Source of the DNA: Galeopsis tetrahit
Taxonomy: Eukaryota > Streptophyta > Magnoliopsida > Lamiales > Lamiaceae
NCBI GenBank assembly: GCA_963675135.1
Contig: OY776120.1
Coordinates: forward strand, 26,316,001 to 26,380,000
Length of the DNA stretch: 64,000 nt
Direction: 5' to 3'
Part shown: positions 47,539-59,609 of the stretch, piece by piece
Numbering within the stretch: position 1 is the stretch's first letter
How the letters are laid out: every line of letters begins with the position of its first letter
Made by a program: the position numbers and the translations under genes
The notes under the pieces: generated by a model
What the model was told of the DNA's origin: nothing
What the model saw: the letters and a program-made list of their open reading frames with translations, nothing else
The model's database searches: none

Positions 47539-50500
47539 ATGGAGAAAAGGGTTTTGTTTATAGCCCTGATCAGTTTGGTATTATTCCCAATTTCAACTTC
47601 AAGAGCTCAAACAAAAGGAAAAATAGTGACAGTATTGAGTATTGATGGAGGTGGTATTAGAGGCATCATTCCTGCTACAATTCTAACCCACTTAGAATCC
47701 AAACTCCAGGTCATCCATCCATCCATAATATCAGCTTTATAATTAATGGACTTAATTGGATTTGGTGTTATAAAACACACTACTGTCCTAGCTCCTAATT
47801 TCACATATATATATATATATATATATTTTGCAGGAAATAGATGGTGGAGAAGCAAGAATTGCAGATTATTTTGATGTAATAGCGGGAACAAGCACCGGGG
47901 GTCTGATTGCCACCATGCTCACTGCCCCTGCACCTAATGGCCGCCCTTTGTACCCCGCCAAAAATATTACTGCCTTTTACTTAGAGCACGCCCCCCAAAT
48001 TTTCCCAGCATCCAGGTTTAATTCCCACCCCTTTGCTTATTTCTCTATTCTTATCATTTCATTGTGTTAAAGTTTCATTTACTTGTGTCATTATTTTATA
48101 TATCTAATACTGTTAAATTATAGTATTAGCAAACACGTTTGAGTTAAAGTTATCAGTATTATGCATAAATTGATATTTATCAATATATAAAACACAAACG
48201 TTTGTTAACATAGAAACCCCATAGCCTTTTCATTTTAAGTCCGTTTTCAACATATGTGAGTGTTTGTCGATACAATTAAGTGATGAAGTTAATTTGATAA
48301 AAGTATTTTTGATGAAACATCCCTCCACCTACTTTTAATAGCTTACACGTGCTTCTCAACATTGTAATAATTAATTTTATAATTTTACCCTTACAATTTA
48401 AATAATATTTAATCTTTACTCATTACTTATCCAAATGTAATAAAAAGTATTTTTAACCCCTACACACAACACACACCTAGGAGCACCCCTTCTGGCATAT
48501 CCATACAAGACCCGAGTAGGCAGGTCGAGGTACCCACTACTCGGAATATCCTCCAAAAAGGAAAAAGAAGTTATAAAAAAGTGATTTATTTTGCAAACAC
48601 CACAACATAAACACAATTCATTAAAAGTGCTTTAATTATAAAACACTACCTACTTTCAATTTTATTGCAAAAATCAATTTTAATCACTTTGAATCAATCA
48701 CTATTATTTGCAAACACACCCTTAATATTAGTCTCCATCAAACTTAAAAATTACGCATCCCAATATCCCATAATATACTTTAAACTAAAAAATTACGATT
48801 TTTAAAATTTTACATCCATATATGTATTACGTAAATATACAATATTTTAGAGCGTAACTTTTATCTTTTAGATATACCTCACATCATAGAATTCACATAA
48901 AATTATTATCAAGTATATATATATATTTTTGAAAGGATTATTACCAGTATACTTATCATGCATGACACAAGAGAATTTGTAGTTGTATTAAAAAGAGAAA
49001 TGAAAATTAGACAGCTACGATTGTTTACTCCTCCAACTTTGTACATATATAGAAAGTAGGGTACGATTGTTTACTCCTCCTAACTTTGGTAGATACATTA
49101 CCTAATTTGGTGGATCACTCCTCCAACTTTGCTAGATACATTTTCATCAATAATTTCGTCATTTGTAGACTAGTAGTAATCCCTTTATCTAAAAAAGATA
49201 GTTTAGTGTTACTTTTTTAACCACAAATTATAATTCACTTTTCTTTTTGTTTCAATATTTTCATTTAAGGTACCTTTATTTAATGATTGTTGAATTAGTT
49301 AATACCCTCTTCGTCCCAATTAAATAGACTTGTTTTATTTTTATGGATGTCACATTTATATAAGTTTGTTTGCATATAGAGTAATATTTTTTAATTCATT
49401 CACTAATATAACCATATACATTTTTTTTTAGGAATAAGAAAATATAACATTCATTAAATAAGGTTATAATATAAATGTTACTTGTCTAATATGTCTTTCC
49501 AATAAAATTTCTTAACATTTATGAAAAATCAAATCAACCAATCTAATTGGGACGAAGGGAGTAATATTAATGTTCATTAAAATCAAGTAAGGGTATAACA
49601 AGAATGTACGAAAAAAATTTATATACAAAACATTTACATTAATTTGTGTGAAAAATGAAAGTGAACTATTTTTTTTAGACAAGAGAGTATAAAAGGCCCA
49701 TAGTATATGACATCACAATCTGGCCCAAAAGATCTAGAAGCAGTGGATTATTTGCCCCTCCAACAATCTTAGATGCAGCAGAAAGGGAGGAAAAACAAAT
49801 TAGGGTTCTATGTGTGTGTGGGTGCATATATTCAATGGAGCTTTTAAGAAAAAATGATAGTTTAGTTAATTCGAGGAGAGTGTATCTATAAAAATATGTC
49901 TATTTTGAAGAGAGAGTACATGTGCATCGAATAGTAACCTACGGGCATCTAGAAATGGCAACAAGTTAAAGTCAGGGAAAGCTGTTACAAATCCAAACCC
50001 AATACATGGGAAAAAGGCAAAGTCAAATCTGGCCCAAGATTATGGAAAAGTCAACTAAAAAGAATTGCAAAACACCATCTAATCACCGGCGAGGCCCAAA
50101 GAACTATAAAGGGTAGAATTGATCTCTACCCAATTCTGTGCGCCAACTTCTTACTAAATTTTCTTATTATTTTAAGGAATCAAAAGAAAAGAATTTGATA
50201 TGATAAATTTATTGGGCAGTCTAAAAAGGTAATGGACTCATCCTAGGGTACGGCTATCAGCACCTCCAGCTTTGTTAACTGCACTTCCTCCTATTTAAAT
50301 AAAATATATACCACCGCCCACTAAATGCACCCCCACTACTAACTACACTCCCCTTTCAGTATTTAAATCCTAACCTTAATTGTAGTCACCACCACCTTCG
50401 GCCGCCGACACCCACCCACCATTTCCGCACTGCCAACCAACTTCATCCAAACAATGTCAAAATCTCGTAAAAATCTCAGAAATTCAAAAACAATCTTAGA

Positions 50501-52707
50501 AATCTCACTTTTTTTTTTTTTATAATTTTCGACAAACCAGTGTCGAACATACACTCTCGTCGACAACAATTTATCGACATTCAACTAAGAGATATGTGTT
50601 GACGGTGATTCATAGATCGGTTAACTCACTAGTTTTTTTGGACCTAATCGTCAAGTCCTAGACTCTCGTAGGAATCGAACCCCTAAACTCCAGTTTAGGT
50701 AGGGATTCATTGCAGTTCTAGGTACCACTGGACTACCCTTCTCATAGTGGTACCAGAAATTGCAATGAAACCCTACCAAAAACTGAAGGCTAGGGTTCGA
50801 TTCCTGGGGAGGGTCTAAAACTCTCGGACCAGCCCAGTAAAGACATCTCATGAGTTGCTCAAATTGCTGATTTCAATACACATCCATCCATCCATCCATA
50901 TTATATGCATGAGTAGAGTAATCGTATATAATTAAATTTCATATTTTTTGGTTAAATATGAATCACTGATTATATCTATATATGTTGGACATATATATAT
51001 ATTAGTCGGATTAATTTTGTGAGAAGGATGACGAATCTGTTTGGTGGGCCAAAGTACAATGGCAAGTACCTGAAATCCCTTGTAGAGAGAATCTTGGGGA
51101 ATCTCACCATAAGCCAGACATTGACGAATGTTGTCATTCCAACGTTTGATCTCAAGCGCCTTCAACCTGTTATCTTCACCACCAAAGATGTACGTAACAA
51201 TTTATTCATTAATTTAATTTCCCATTCATGCATCTACAAGTCATGATTATGGTAATATATTAAACTGCAGGGAAGAGCTAATGTATCAAAGAATGCTCTG
51301 CTATCAGATGTGTGTTTGGGCACCTCTGCAGCTCCCACTTATCTCCCACCTCACTATTTTGAGACTAAAGATGTCGATGGTAAAATCCACACCTTTGATC
51401 TTGTTGATGGAGGTGTTGCTGCAAATAATCCCGTAAGTTACCTCTTTTTTTATTTTATTAATTTTGTTAGTCATGTCGACTTTCATGCATTTGAGACTCT
51501 GCGCTAACGTCTGGTTGATCAATCAGGCTCTGTCACATAGACAAATGAGACAAAATTTGGAACTAAAATAGAGATAACTTATGTGACATAATATATATAT
51601 ATTTTTTTAAAAACTATATATTCTCCCTATATATATTTCATGAAAATCCTATATATGTAAATAGCTAGATGGAGCTGATTTGCAGTTTATAATTGAATTG
51701 GACAGACACTAACGGCCATAACACTGATTGCCAAAGAAATATTGCTGAAAAAGTTTGAGCTAGTTGAGATGCAACCGATGGAGAGCAATAGAATGTTGGT
51801 TTTGTCTTTGGGCACGGGCATAGCTAAAGAGGAACACAAGTACAATGCACGAGACGCCGCCAGATGGGGCTTGCTCGGATGGGTCTACAACAAAGGAGCC
51901 TCGCCCTTGATCGATATTTTCGGGGATGCAAGCTCCGACATGGTCGACATTCACGTTTCTACCATTTTTCAATCCTTGCTCACTCAAAAAAATTACCTAC
52001 GACTTCAGGTATATATATATATTATCTTATCTCTACATACATACATTTTTAGACATAAATATTGGGTCGCACAAGGTTGCACATTTCCATTCTAGTATGC
52101 CACAAAAACTAAAAGTGGCATTATGCCAAATTTTCCAATTTTTTTTGTATTTTATGCAAAACGTCACAAGATAGTTAAAAAATCATCATAACCCTTTTTT
52201 TTTTACATTTAGTTCGATTCTAGCCGAAAAATAAATTAGTCGAAATTCGCATGTGATGACATCATTTTCCAAATTTTCATAAAAAATTGGACAAAAGTTG
52301 AGAATGTTAAAAGAAAAAAGGATTAAATAATTTTTTTTACCATCTTTGGATCTTTTGAGAAAAAAGGCAAAGTTTATACTTCCCCCGTTTCAAATTGATT
52401 TTCACACCGACCTGATAGGGTAAATAAGTGAGAATTTTGAACGGGAGATGCGTCATCTCTAATGTTTGTGTGATATGAACAGGAGGACACACTAGCTGGA
52501 GATGCGTCATCTCTTGATATTTCAACCATTCAGAATTTGCAGACGCTTGTTCAGATTGGTGATAACCTGCTGAAGAAACCGGTTTCCCGGGTTAGCTTGG
52601 AGACGGGTAGACCCAATCCGGTTCAAGGAGAAGGCACTAATGAAGAAGCTCTCGCCCGGTTCGCCAAGCTACTTTCGGATGAAAGAAAGTTTCGACACGC
52701 CAATTAA
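47539..52707 (+). CDS. Patatin-like lipid acyl hydrolase with signal peptide (6 exons)
   Basis: Exons are 47539..47709, 47834..48015, 51006..51189, 51271..51432, 51706..52008 and 52483..52707, in phase, 408 aa. Residues 1-23 are a hydrophobic signal peptide ending SRA, so the protein probably enters the secretory path. The patatin domain follows: DGGGIRG oxyanion loop (36-42), GTSTGG with nucleophile Ser77 (75-80), and DGG with catalytic Asp225 (225-227). The C-terminus (KKPVSRVSLETG, GTNEEALARFAKLLS) is that of the plant patatin family. Patatins hydrolyse acyl chains from phospho- and galactolipids, and also serve as storage or defence proteins. Intron 2 (48016-51005) is 3 kb and holds a MITE and a tRNA-like inverted pair. 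A 17-bp direct repeat straddles the last acceptor. Nothing is missing; it looks functional. Confidence 0.9.
49305..49561. mobile_element. Stowaway-type MITE in patatin intron 2
   Basis: A 257-bp element has ends CCTCTTCGTCCCAATTAAA... / ...AATCTAATTGGGACGAAGGGAG and TA at 49303-49304 and 49562-49563. Confidence 0.85.
50667..50806. repeat. Head-to-head pair of tRNA-like modules (SINE-like)
   Basis: Two arms, 50667-50735 and 50745-50806, are inverted copies of about 60 bp. The plus-strand arm has an A-box-like TAGTGGTACCAG (50745-50756) and a B-box GGTTCGATTCC (50794-50804); the minus-strand arm has the same two boxes (B at 50671-50681, A near 50721-50732). These are RNA polymerase III promoter elements of tRNA-derived SINEs. 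No tRNA cloverleaf or anticodon arm can be drawn. Confidence 0.55.
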
Positions 52708-52845
52708 TAATGACTTTCCACTTCAATCCGTAGATTCTACTTACTAACTACTCCAATAAATAGACTAGGTATGTAACAAAGTTTTAAATTAAAATATAAT
52801 AAAATAAATGTATTACAGTATGCTTTACTGCTGCGTTAGACATGT

Positions 52846-54130
52846 TGTTGGAGAAATTGGTTAATTTTAATTAATTAATTGATTTTAAAATGCGAGTGGA
52901 GAACACTCGTCTTTGACCAATTTATTGAGGGCTATAAATATAATTTCAAGGAAATTAAATGACATAAAATCGTTCTACTCTCAGAGTAGATAATCGTAGT
53001 GTATTTAAAATCTCAAAATCGAATTTCGGTGAGTGAGAAATTAATTCACGAAGTTGAAACGTCAAATAATACACTTTATGGGATAAAGTGTTACAACTTG
53101 ATAATTGTCCCACATTGAAACTTTGAAAGTTTAATGAGACTAATTACTCCTTATAAATAGGAGGATGTTACAATAGTTCAAATAATAATGACTAAGGAGC
53201 AATTCAATAGTCTATACGGATGCACGATTGTGCTCGTCTGGTTGAGCTTGGGCTTAGTCCTTGGCTCGTGACTTGTGGGCTTTAAATTTGGGCTTTAGAC
53301 CCATCTATAATTTTGAAACTTGAATATTCGGGCTTGGCTCATACAAATCAAGTTTCCAGAATGTTGAAGCCGAATTCGAAATTGGGTCAACCCAAATGAA
53401 TTTAAAGCTGAATTTGAACTATGATGAATTTGGACGTTGGAGATGTCTAGGTACATTGACGTTACAAATTTGGATGAACTTGGACGTTTGAGTGTCCAAA
53501 TTCATGGACGTTTCATAAATGAATTTGTAACCGCAAGGAGTTACAAAATATATGAATTGCCATAATGGGAAATTTTGTAACCACTAGGAGTTACAAATAA
53601 CATGAATGCCGTATTAAATGTGAAAGACTCCCTCACATGTTGGAACATGCCTATAAATAGGGTGCATGGTTTATGTTGCAAAGACACTCATACACACACT
53701 TGCATACTCACACAAAGAGACACAACACTTGATTTTCTAGGAAAAATCATAACATCATACATATTTGCATCGAGCATATAGAGTGCAGTTCAGTTTTCGT
53801 GTCGATTCAGTTCGTTGGAACTCTATACGTTGTGGTGCTGCTCGTATAGAGACGAAAGTCGTTTTACCTTTTAAAACGTTACGTCAAACCGTGAGCACTA
53901 GTCGGGACGTATTCGTTTTGCGGGAAAATGTTTTTCCTTGACTCGACTTTAACTTTGTTTCTATTGTTCGTGAAATAGGGTCGTTGCTGCTGATTTCGAG
54001 AACCTGCCTGTTTGGGAAGCTGCTAAAGAAGAAAAACTGCTAAAAGAGAAAAATCGAAGATTGTGTGTAAATATTATTTTAATTGTATTTACGGTTTTAT
54101 TATTTATTTCTGTCAATTTTGTAAAGCCAT
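52846..54130 (+). repeat. Probable LTR-retrotransposon relic downstream of the patatin gene
   Basis: The stretch begins TGTTGGAGAAATTGG and contains two promoter-like TATAAATAGG boxes (53153 and 53652). It ends in leader-like sequence near 54130. There are no coding remnants. It may be one or two old LTRs; no paired LTR is seen. Confidence 0.3.
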
Positions 54131-54474
54131 TGTTGGGTGCTCAAAAATTTCAATACATGTTTAGCCCAATTTTCTTTTATTATACTTTAAACATTCTAGA
54201 TTGAATAAAAATATATACTAATATTAAGTCAACAGACCGGGTCAAATGGTTTTAAAGAAGACAAGGGGGTTCAAACTAGTCATCAATTTTTTTGCTGTCA
54301 TTGCACATGCTTAGAGGGTATCGTCTTCCTACTAAATCCAACATTTGTAGATGGGAGAATTTAGGAAATCAATATAAATGAATAAATTACACACCTTTTA
54401 ATAGGGTAGAGACAATAATCCTGCCACTAGATAGCTAGTGAGGATCTCGAGGAGAGTGTTAGAGAATTAAAGTT

Positions 54475-54816
54475 TGCTATCGAATCGTAGCTAAAGTCAT
54501 AGCTAATCGGCTTACGGAAATTCTGCCCGAAGTGATTGATGAAAATCAAAGTGTCTTCATTAAAGATAGACAAATTTTCGACAATGTCTTGATTAGCTAT
54601 ATCAAGAGAGGCAGTGGCGGATCCAGAATTTTGAATTTGGGAGTACGAAAGTTATTAAGTTTAAAATTGGGGGTACAATTTTGGTTATCGAATATTTTTT
54701 TGAGGCATTATTAATTTTCTATTATTTTTTTACATAAGAAAAAGTTAAAAAATAATCATTTGGGGGTACAGGTGTATGCTGGATCCGCCTCTGAAGAGAG
54801 GCATGAAAACAGAGTA
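54475..54816 (+). pseudogene. LINE (L1-type) reverse transcriptase fragment, split by a MITE
   Basis: About 54478-54606 encodes YRIVAKVIANRLTEILP followed by ENQSVFI and DNVLISYI, the conserved fingers region of plant L1 reverse transcriptase. It is a scrap of about 45 codons with neither start nor end. The hAT MITE 54612-54793 cuts it, and the frame seems to resume briefly after the MITE. Confidence 0.75.
54612..54793. mobile_element. hAT-type MITE inside the LINE scrap
   Basis: A 182-bp element has ends CAGTGGCGGATCCAG... / ...CTGGATCCGCCTCTG. An exact 8-bp duplication AAGAGAGG lies at 54604-54611 and 54794-54801. It is non-coding. Confidence 0.9.
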
Positions 54817-55046
54817 ACTCTCAAAACAGAGGCATTCTCATTAATCGTAAGTGTCATCTACTGTACAAGGCAATGAATATATATATAGCTAGAGTGAGCC
54901 TAACCAACTGTGGGTCAAAAACAATAGATAAGGAAATATAAATATAAAACAATATAATATTTGATATCTTCCAATACACAAATCATCAAAAAAAGAGAAA
55001 AGAAAAGATAGGATGAAGAAAATACCGTAGGCTTCTTGTCGCAGAA

Positions 55047-55639
55047 GAGTTTGTCTCTTGTGCACTCAAGTACATGGTGTACTTGAATGGACTTTGACTG
55101 GTCAACGGTTGATCGGTCTAACTTTGACTTTTTTTTTTTGATTTTTTTTTTCGATTTTTTTTTTTGTTACAGAAAATTTATATTTTTCAATGTTATTTTC
55201 AGCTATATTAGCATACACTTTTCAGTTATAATATCATACACTTTTCATTAATATATAACTTACACTTTTTGTTAATAGAACATACACTTTCAGTTATAAT
55301 CATTAATAGATCGTACACTTTTCAGTTATAATAACATACACTTTTAAGTTATAATAACATACACTTTTCAGTTATAAGAACATACACTTTTCATTAAAAA
55401 TAATGTTGCACTTTTCAATATAGTAACATACACTTTTCATTTAAAAAATAAAGATGCACTTTTCAATATACTAACATACACTTTTTCAAAATAAAAATCG
55501 AAAAAAATATATCGAAAAAAAAAATTCGACAAAAAATTTAAAAAAAAAAGATCAAAGTTTGACCGTTGACCGGTCAACGGTTGACTGATCAAAGTCCACT
55601 CAAGTACACCATGTACTTGAGTGTATACAAGACTTTGGC
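55047..55639. mobile_element. Mutator-like element with minisatellite core
   Basis: Inverted arms of about 85 bp (CACTCAAGTACATGGTGTAC and its partner near 55590-55625) are flanked by an exact 9-bp duplication GTCGCAGAA at 55038-55046 and 55640-55648. The right arm contains a GACCGTTGACCGGTCAACGG palindrome. The interior is a minisatellite (55200-55490). It is non-coding, 593 bp. Confidence 0.8.
55200..55490. repeat. Minisatellite, about 22-bp ACATACACTTTTCAGTTATA units
   Basis: About thirteen imperfect units of ACATACACTTTTCAGTTATAAT occur head to tail with variable spacing. Units share no identical spacers and show graded divergence, so this is not a CRISPR array. Confidence 0.8.
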
Positions 55640-56170
55640 GTCGCAGAAAGCTACAATTAAGTTTTAAATGTGTATCTAGAGAATTTTATGGTTAAAGCAA
55701 ATATTTATACATGCGTAATTAATTGGGCTTAGGTTTAGATTAGGTTTTGGATTTGAACTTCTTTAAAATAAAGATTAGGGTTTAAAATTACAAAAGCCAA
55801 ATTTAAATGGGCTTTTAGTATTTATTTTAAAGTGTTGGAATTATAATATAACATTGAAATAAGAAGGAACGATTAATTATATGTTTGTATATTTATATAT
55901 ATTATAATTTTTTTACGGATATTACATTGGTATTACTGAATATAATTAGATGAGTGAAATTATTTGTTATTATATAAAATGCTACTGATTAATGTTAATG
56001 GTATTATTGATTACTGTTCGTGGTATTACTAATAATTGTTTTTGGTATTATTGAATATAATTAGATTTGTGAAATTATTTGTTATTGTATAAGATATTAC
56101 TAATTACTATTAATGATATTACTAATTACTATTTATGCTATTACTAGTTATTACTTATTGTATTACCGAC
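55640..56170. other. AT-rich stretch with degenerate ATTACT repeats
   Basis: From about 55920 to 56168 there are loose repeats of GGTATTACTGATTATTGTT and ATTACTAATTACTATT. No gene is seen. The Gypsy LTR starts at 56171. Confidence 0.5.
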
Positions 56171-56772
56171 TGTTATACCCGAAATTAACTAATCCAACCG
56201 AGAAAAGAAACACACATCCTGCTCGGGGAATGAAGCGAGCTCATCCAATTCGTGCCAGAACATAACCCCGGGGTTTATCAAGATCAAGTCAGCGAGCAGG
56301 AGGGAAGCAAGACGCGAACAGAACACTGAAGTCCCTCAACGAGAAGGACATCCCCTCAAATTTCGAAGAGATCGTATGCGAGCCGAAAGCTATTCACAAG
56401 CAAAACACAGTTTGTACCCGGAGGGTCCCACCTACGGAAAAACCATCATTAGTCAAGAAGTAATGTCATCAACATTTAATGTAAACCATAAGTACTTTGA
56501 CCATAGGGTAGTGAGGTGGAAGACACATGGCAGCAAAATAAGACACTTCTCACATGCACACCCGACCAGCCTAGAAGCCATGCAAAAAGAGAGTATAAAA
56601 AGGGAAAAAAAGAGAGAGAAAATAGGCTAATGAACATTTCTGTAGAAAAGCAAGAGAGCAAATGTTCATTAAATGTTTGACAGGCTATTAATTGTAATCA
56701 AGCCACATATTTATAATACAAAGTCTCACACATTAAACACATAAGATTTTCTTACTGAAAAACTTGTCAACA
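56171..56772 (+). repeat. 5' LTR of Gypsy-1
   Basis: A 602-bp block has TG...CA ends and is directly followed by a primer-site-like sequence. A TATAAAAAG-type box lies near 56593. Confidence 0.6.
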
Positions 56773-56834
56773 TTTTGGCGCTAGAAGGAGGGGGGGTTGA
56801 ACCAGAATACCCCAGAAAAATAAGGAGTTGGACG

Positions 56835-57302
56835 ATGTCAAAAGCTTCGAAAAATCTCAAAGGAGATGCCACAACAAGCAAGGCAAAAGCTCATGATTCA
56901 AATTCGATGGCCTTGTCAGAATCATGGGACCTGGGCACCATCGTTGGAGACCCAACGAAAATGATGAAGACTCTAGAATTCCTGCAACAACAACAACGAC
57001 GCCTATATCTTCATTTGGCAGCACATACGATTCACGTGACGGCCAAGGATAAACAAACGTTCGGAGACGAAGGAGGAAACTCTCATACGATGAGTAGCGG
57101 ACGTTTACGCAGGGGAGCCACTGGAAAGAAGAAAGTGAACGAGGGAATAAGTGATTCTGGGAACCCAAGCCCAAAAAGGTCAAGGCAATTTGTTTTTGAA
57201 AGAATAAGTAAGAAAAAGTCGGCATTCAACATGCTTGGAGAAAAAGGTCAAGCAGAAGGAATCCAAACTTCACATGCAGACGATGCCCACAGACACTCAT
57301 GA
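56835..57302 (+). pseudogene. Gag N-terminal fragment of Gypsy-1
   Basis: An open frame of 155 codons begins MSKASKNLKGD and is rich in Lys, Gln and Ser, with a QQQQRR patch and a PKRSRQFVF patch. It stops at 57302, before the insertion point at 57383, while another frame stays open from 57235 to 57444, so a frameshift is likely. No gag core domain is reached. Confidence 0.5.
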
Positions 57303-57382
57303 GGGCATAAAACGAGACCTACCGGCTCATATAAAGGGAAAGATAAGCAAGAACGTCTCTCAGCCTTGGAAAGGTTGGGAGG

Positions 57383-59180
57383 TGATTGGGTGTGAGATTG
57401 CTCGTTTTTGTGCTCACTATTGCTATGTTATCGTAGCATTTTGATGTGATTTTGGTCATAATTGTTAGAAATGGTGCTACTAACCTTGTTGTCAAGAAAT
57501 GTGTTCAAAGTGTAGGAAACGAGGTGAAATAGTCCATTTAAAGGGAAAACGAGCATTGGCGCATTGGAAGAGAAGTTCGGTGGAAGGACGAGCAAGGAAA
57601 GTCAAGAAAAATCGAAGAAAACGTCCAAGGGTGCAGGATCCAAACGGCCGGTCGAGTAGGCCCACACTGGCGGTCGAGTGAAGTCGAGTTACAGAAACTT
57701 TCAAAGTTTCTCATCTCACTCGACCGGCCGAGTGAGCCCAAACGGGTGGTCGAGTGAGTTCATTTCACTCGACCGGTCGAGTGACCCCAAACGGGCGGTC
57801 GAGTGAGTTCTGTAACCACTTTTGGTTCTGGAACTTTTTCTCACTCGGCCGACCGTTTCACCTCACACTGGCGGTCGAGTGAACTTACAGTTTCGGGGTT
57901 TTTCGCGAATTTTGAAGAACTTCAAGGACCAAAGTGCTAATTTTGTCTCACACACTTTTGGAAGCTTTAAATAGCTTCAAAACTCAGTTTGTAAAATATC
58001 TTGGCCCTCTTTTATTACAACTCTTGAAACCCTAGTCATCTTAATCTCCATTTCCACATTTATTGCTCATTTAATTCATAGTTTAGCTTTAAGATAGAGT
58101 GCTTAGCATAGGTTTTTGAAGAAGAAGGCTCCACACTTTTGTAATAGCTAGGTATTTTGAAGAAACAACAAGGTGACTTCAAACCATTCTCTCATTTTCT
58201 ATATAATTCCATATTTAATGTTTAACTTGAGTTCTTTTTATGTTTTAGCCATGGGTGTTTCTCAAAACACCATGGGCTAAGTTTATTTATGCTTTGGGTG
58301 TTCTAAAACCATGTGAATATTGAGTTTGGAATTGTTTAAGCTTTGTTATTGTTAAGATTAGATTTTTTGCTTCTTTTAAAATGGGTATTATTGGTACTTT
58401 GTATGTTAACTTCTATTAATCCATATTTAGATGCATGTTTAGCGTAGACGAGAGTTACATGGACATGTCTATATTTATGGTGTGAGTTGTTGGTATGCAA
58501 ATGTGTTAGTTATACTTTTAATTCGTCGAGAGAGAGTTAATCGTATTAGGACCCCATTAAAAGACATTAATTACTTGAATGGTTGTTTGAGTAGTTGGTG
58601 AGGATTAGGAAGAAAACCTTATTACCGAGTTTGGGAACACCTTAGAATTAAGGCTATATTACCCGAAGGGAAATGGTTGTCATCCTAGCATTTAGGTGCT
58701 CTTAGCAAATATTGATTAAAGCAATTAACAAAGTAAAAGCAATTCCTCTCTATTTCACTAGGTGGAGAACACCCGAAGCATTCTCTCACTCTTGCACTTC
58801 TTCGAATTAAATTCGTAGTTGTTCTTTGTTTTAATTGTTAAATTCTTGCTTAGTAGTAATTTTCTTTGTTAAGTTGTGGTAATTTCTCTTATTGGTGCTT
58901 TTCTCACTTTTAGTAGTATAAATCACTTGTTAGTTTCTAGGTTGGTAGTTGATTTAATTTCTAGCATCTTGGTAGTAATTTAGCTTTAATTTTAGAAATC
59001 CATAAACCCGAAACCGTAGTTACATTAGCTATTACAACACAAAACTCTAGGGATCCATTGCACAAACTCACCTCCTAGGTCGAAACTACTTGGTCGAATA
59101 CTTCCATTACTACTACGAACCCTTATGCTTGAGGGGAAGTAGTTAGTCAACACTTAGTGACCAAAAATTCGTTCAAGTCA
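57383..59180 (+). repeat. 5' LTR of Athila-A
   Basis: A block of about 1.8 kb from TGATTGGGTGTGAG to TTCAAGTCA. The left border was set by its likeness to Athila-B (TGATTRGGGTGT...TTGC.CGTT) and could be a few bases off. It holds the palindrome array at 57645-57885. Confidence 0.65.
57645..57885. repeat. Array of CGACCGGTCGAG palindromes in the Athila-A LTR
   Basis: About seven copies of GGTCGAGTGA or its reverse TCACTCGACC occur, several fused as TCACTCGACCGGTCGAGTGA. Links of the type CCCAAACGGGYGGTCGAGTGAG separate them. The array is GC-rich in an AT-rich LTR. Confidence 0.8.
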
Positions 59181-59323
59181 ATGGTGTCGCTGCCGGGGAG
59201 GCGACGTAGTGCTATAAGTGGGACTTAGAGTTAGTTGAATACTAGTGCTAGCTACAATTACTTGCTTTCTTTTGATTTTATTTTTGTTTCAAGACTTTGA
59301 TATTTGCAATTTTCCATAGGTGC

Positions 59324-59609
59324 ATGTTAACAAGAGCACGTGGTGGACAAATTGAACCTATCAATCTTGAGATTGAAGCCACCGCAAGAAGGAATCGAGC
59401 TATAAATCGAAGAATGGCGGAGAATAGACAAAATCAACCTCCGGGTACCGTGGTAGATGATGAAAGTGATGAGATCAATACCCAAGAAAATCTCCAAGTT
59501 GAACATCAAGGAGATGTTCAAATACAAGGCGGAGGAGGAAATGGTATGCAACACCCACCTAATGTTCAAATGGGTGGTGTGCTCAATCAAGGCCACTATG
59601 GTGGACAAC
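59324..59609 (+). pseudogene. Gag N-terminus of Athila-A, cut by Athila-B
   Basis: The frame starts MLTRARGGQIEPINLEIEA, closely similar to the Athila-B gag start, and continues with Asn/Gln/Gly-rich sequence. After 59609 the reading frame runs into the Athila-B LTR and stops at 59635. Just upstream, CATAGGTGCATG looks like a splice acceptor. Confidence 0.75.

Larger units (their letters stand above)
56171..57382 (+). mobile_element. Ty3/Gypsy retrotransposon 5' part (Gypsy-1), interrupted
   Basis: The LTR 56171-56772 (602 bp, TGTTATACCC... / ...CTTGTCAACA) is followed at 56775 by TTGGCGCTAGAAGGAGG, a likely primer-binding site. Then comes a gag-like frame. The element is cut at about 57383 by the next LTR; its remainder is expected beyond the window. 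The lineage (perhaps Tat-like) is uncertain. The five bases before the LTR are CCGAC. Confidence 0.65.
57383..59609 (+). mobile_element. Athila-type Gypsy 5' part (Athila-A), interrupted
   Basis: The LTR 57383-59180 is followed by TGGTGTCGCTGCCGGGGA (59182-59199), close to the tRNA-Asp primer site used by Athila elements. A gag start follows at 59324. Gag is cut at about 59610 by the LTR of Athila-B. It lies inside Gypsy-1 (preceding bases GGAGG) in the same orientation. Confidence 0.75.

Noticed and set aside
47607..47891. 94-codon minus-strand ORF over patatin exons 1-2
   Set aside because: Shadow of the patatin exons and a TA microsatellite.
50745..50806. Possible tRNA gene
   Set aside because: A-box and B-box are present, but no acceptor, anticodon or D stem can be formed; a SINE-like module fits better.
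55200..55490. Possible CRISPR-like spaced repeat array
   Set aside because: Repeats are imperfect, spacing is irregular and no spacers of even length exist; it is a plant minisatellite inside a transposon.
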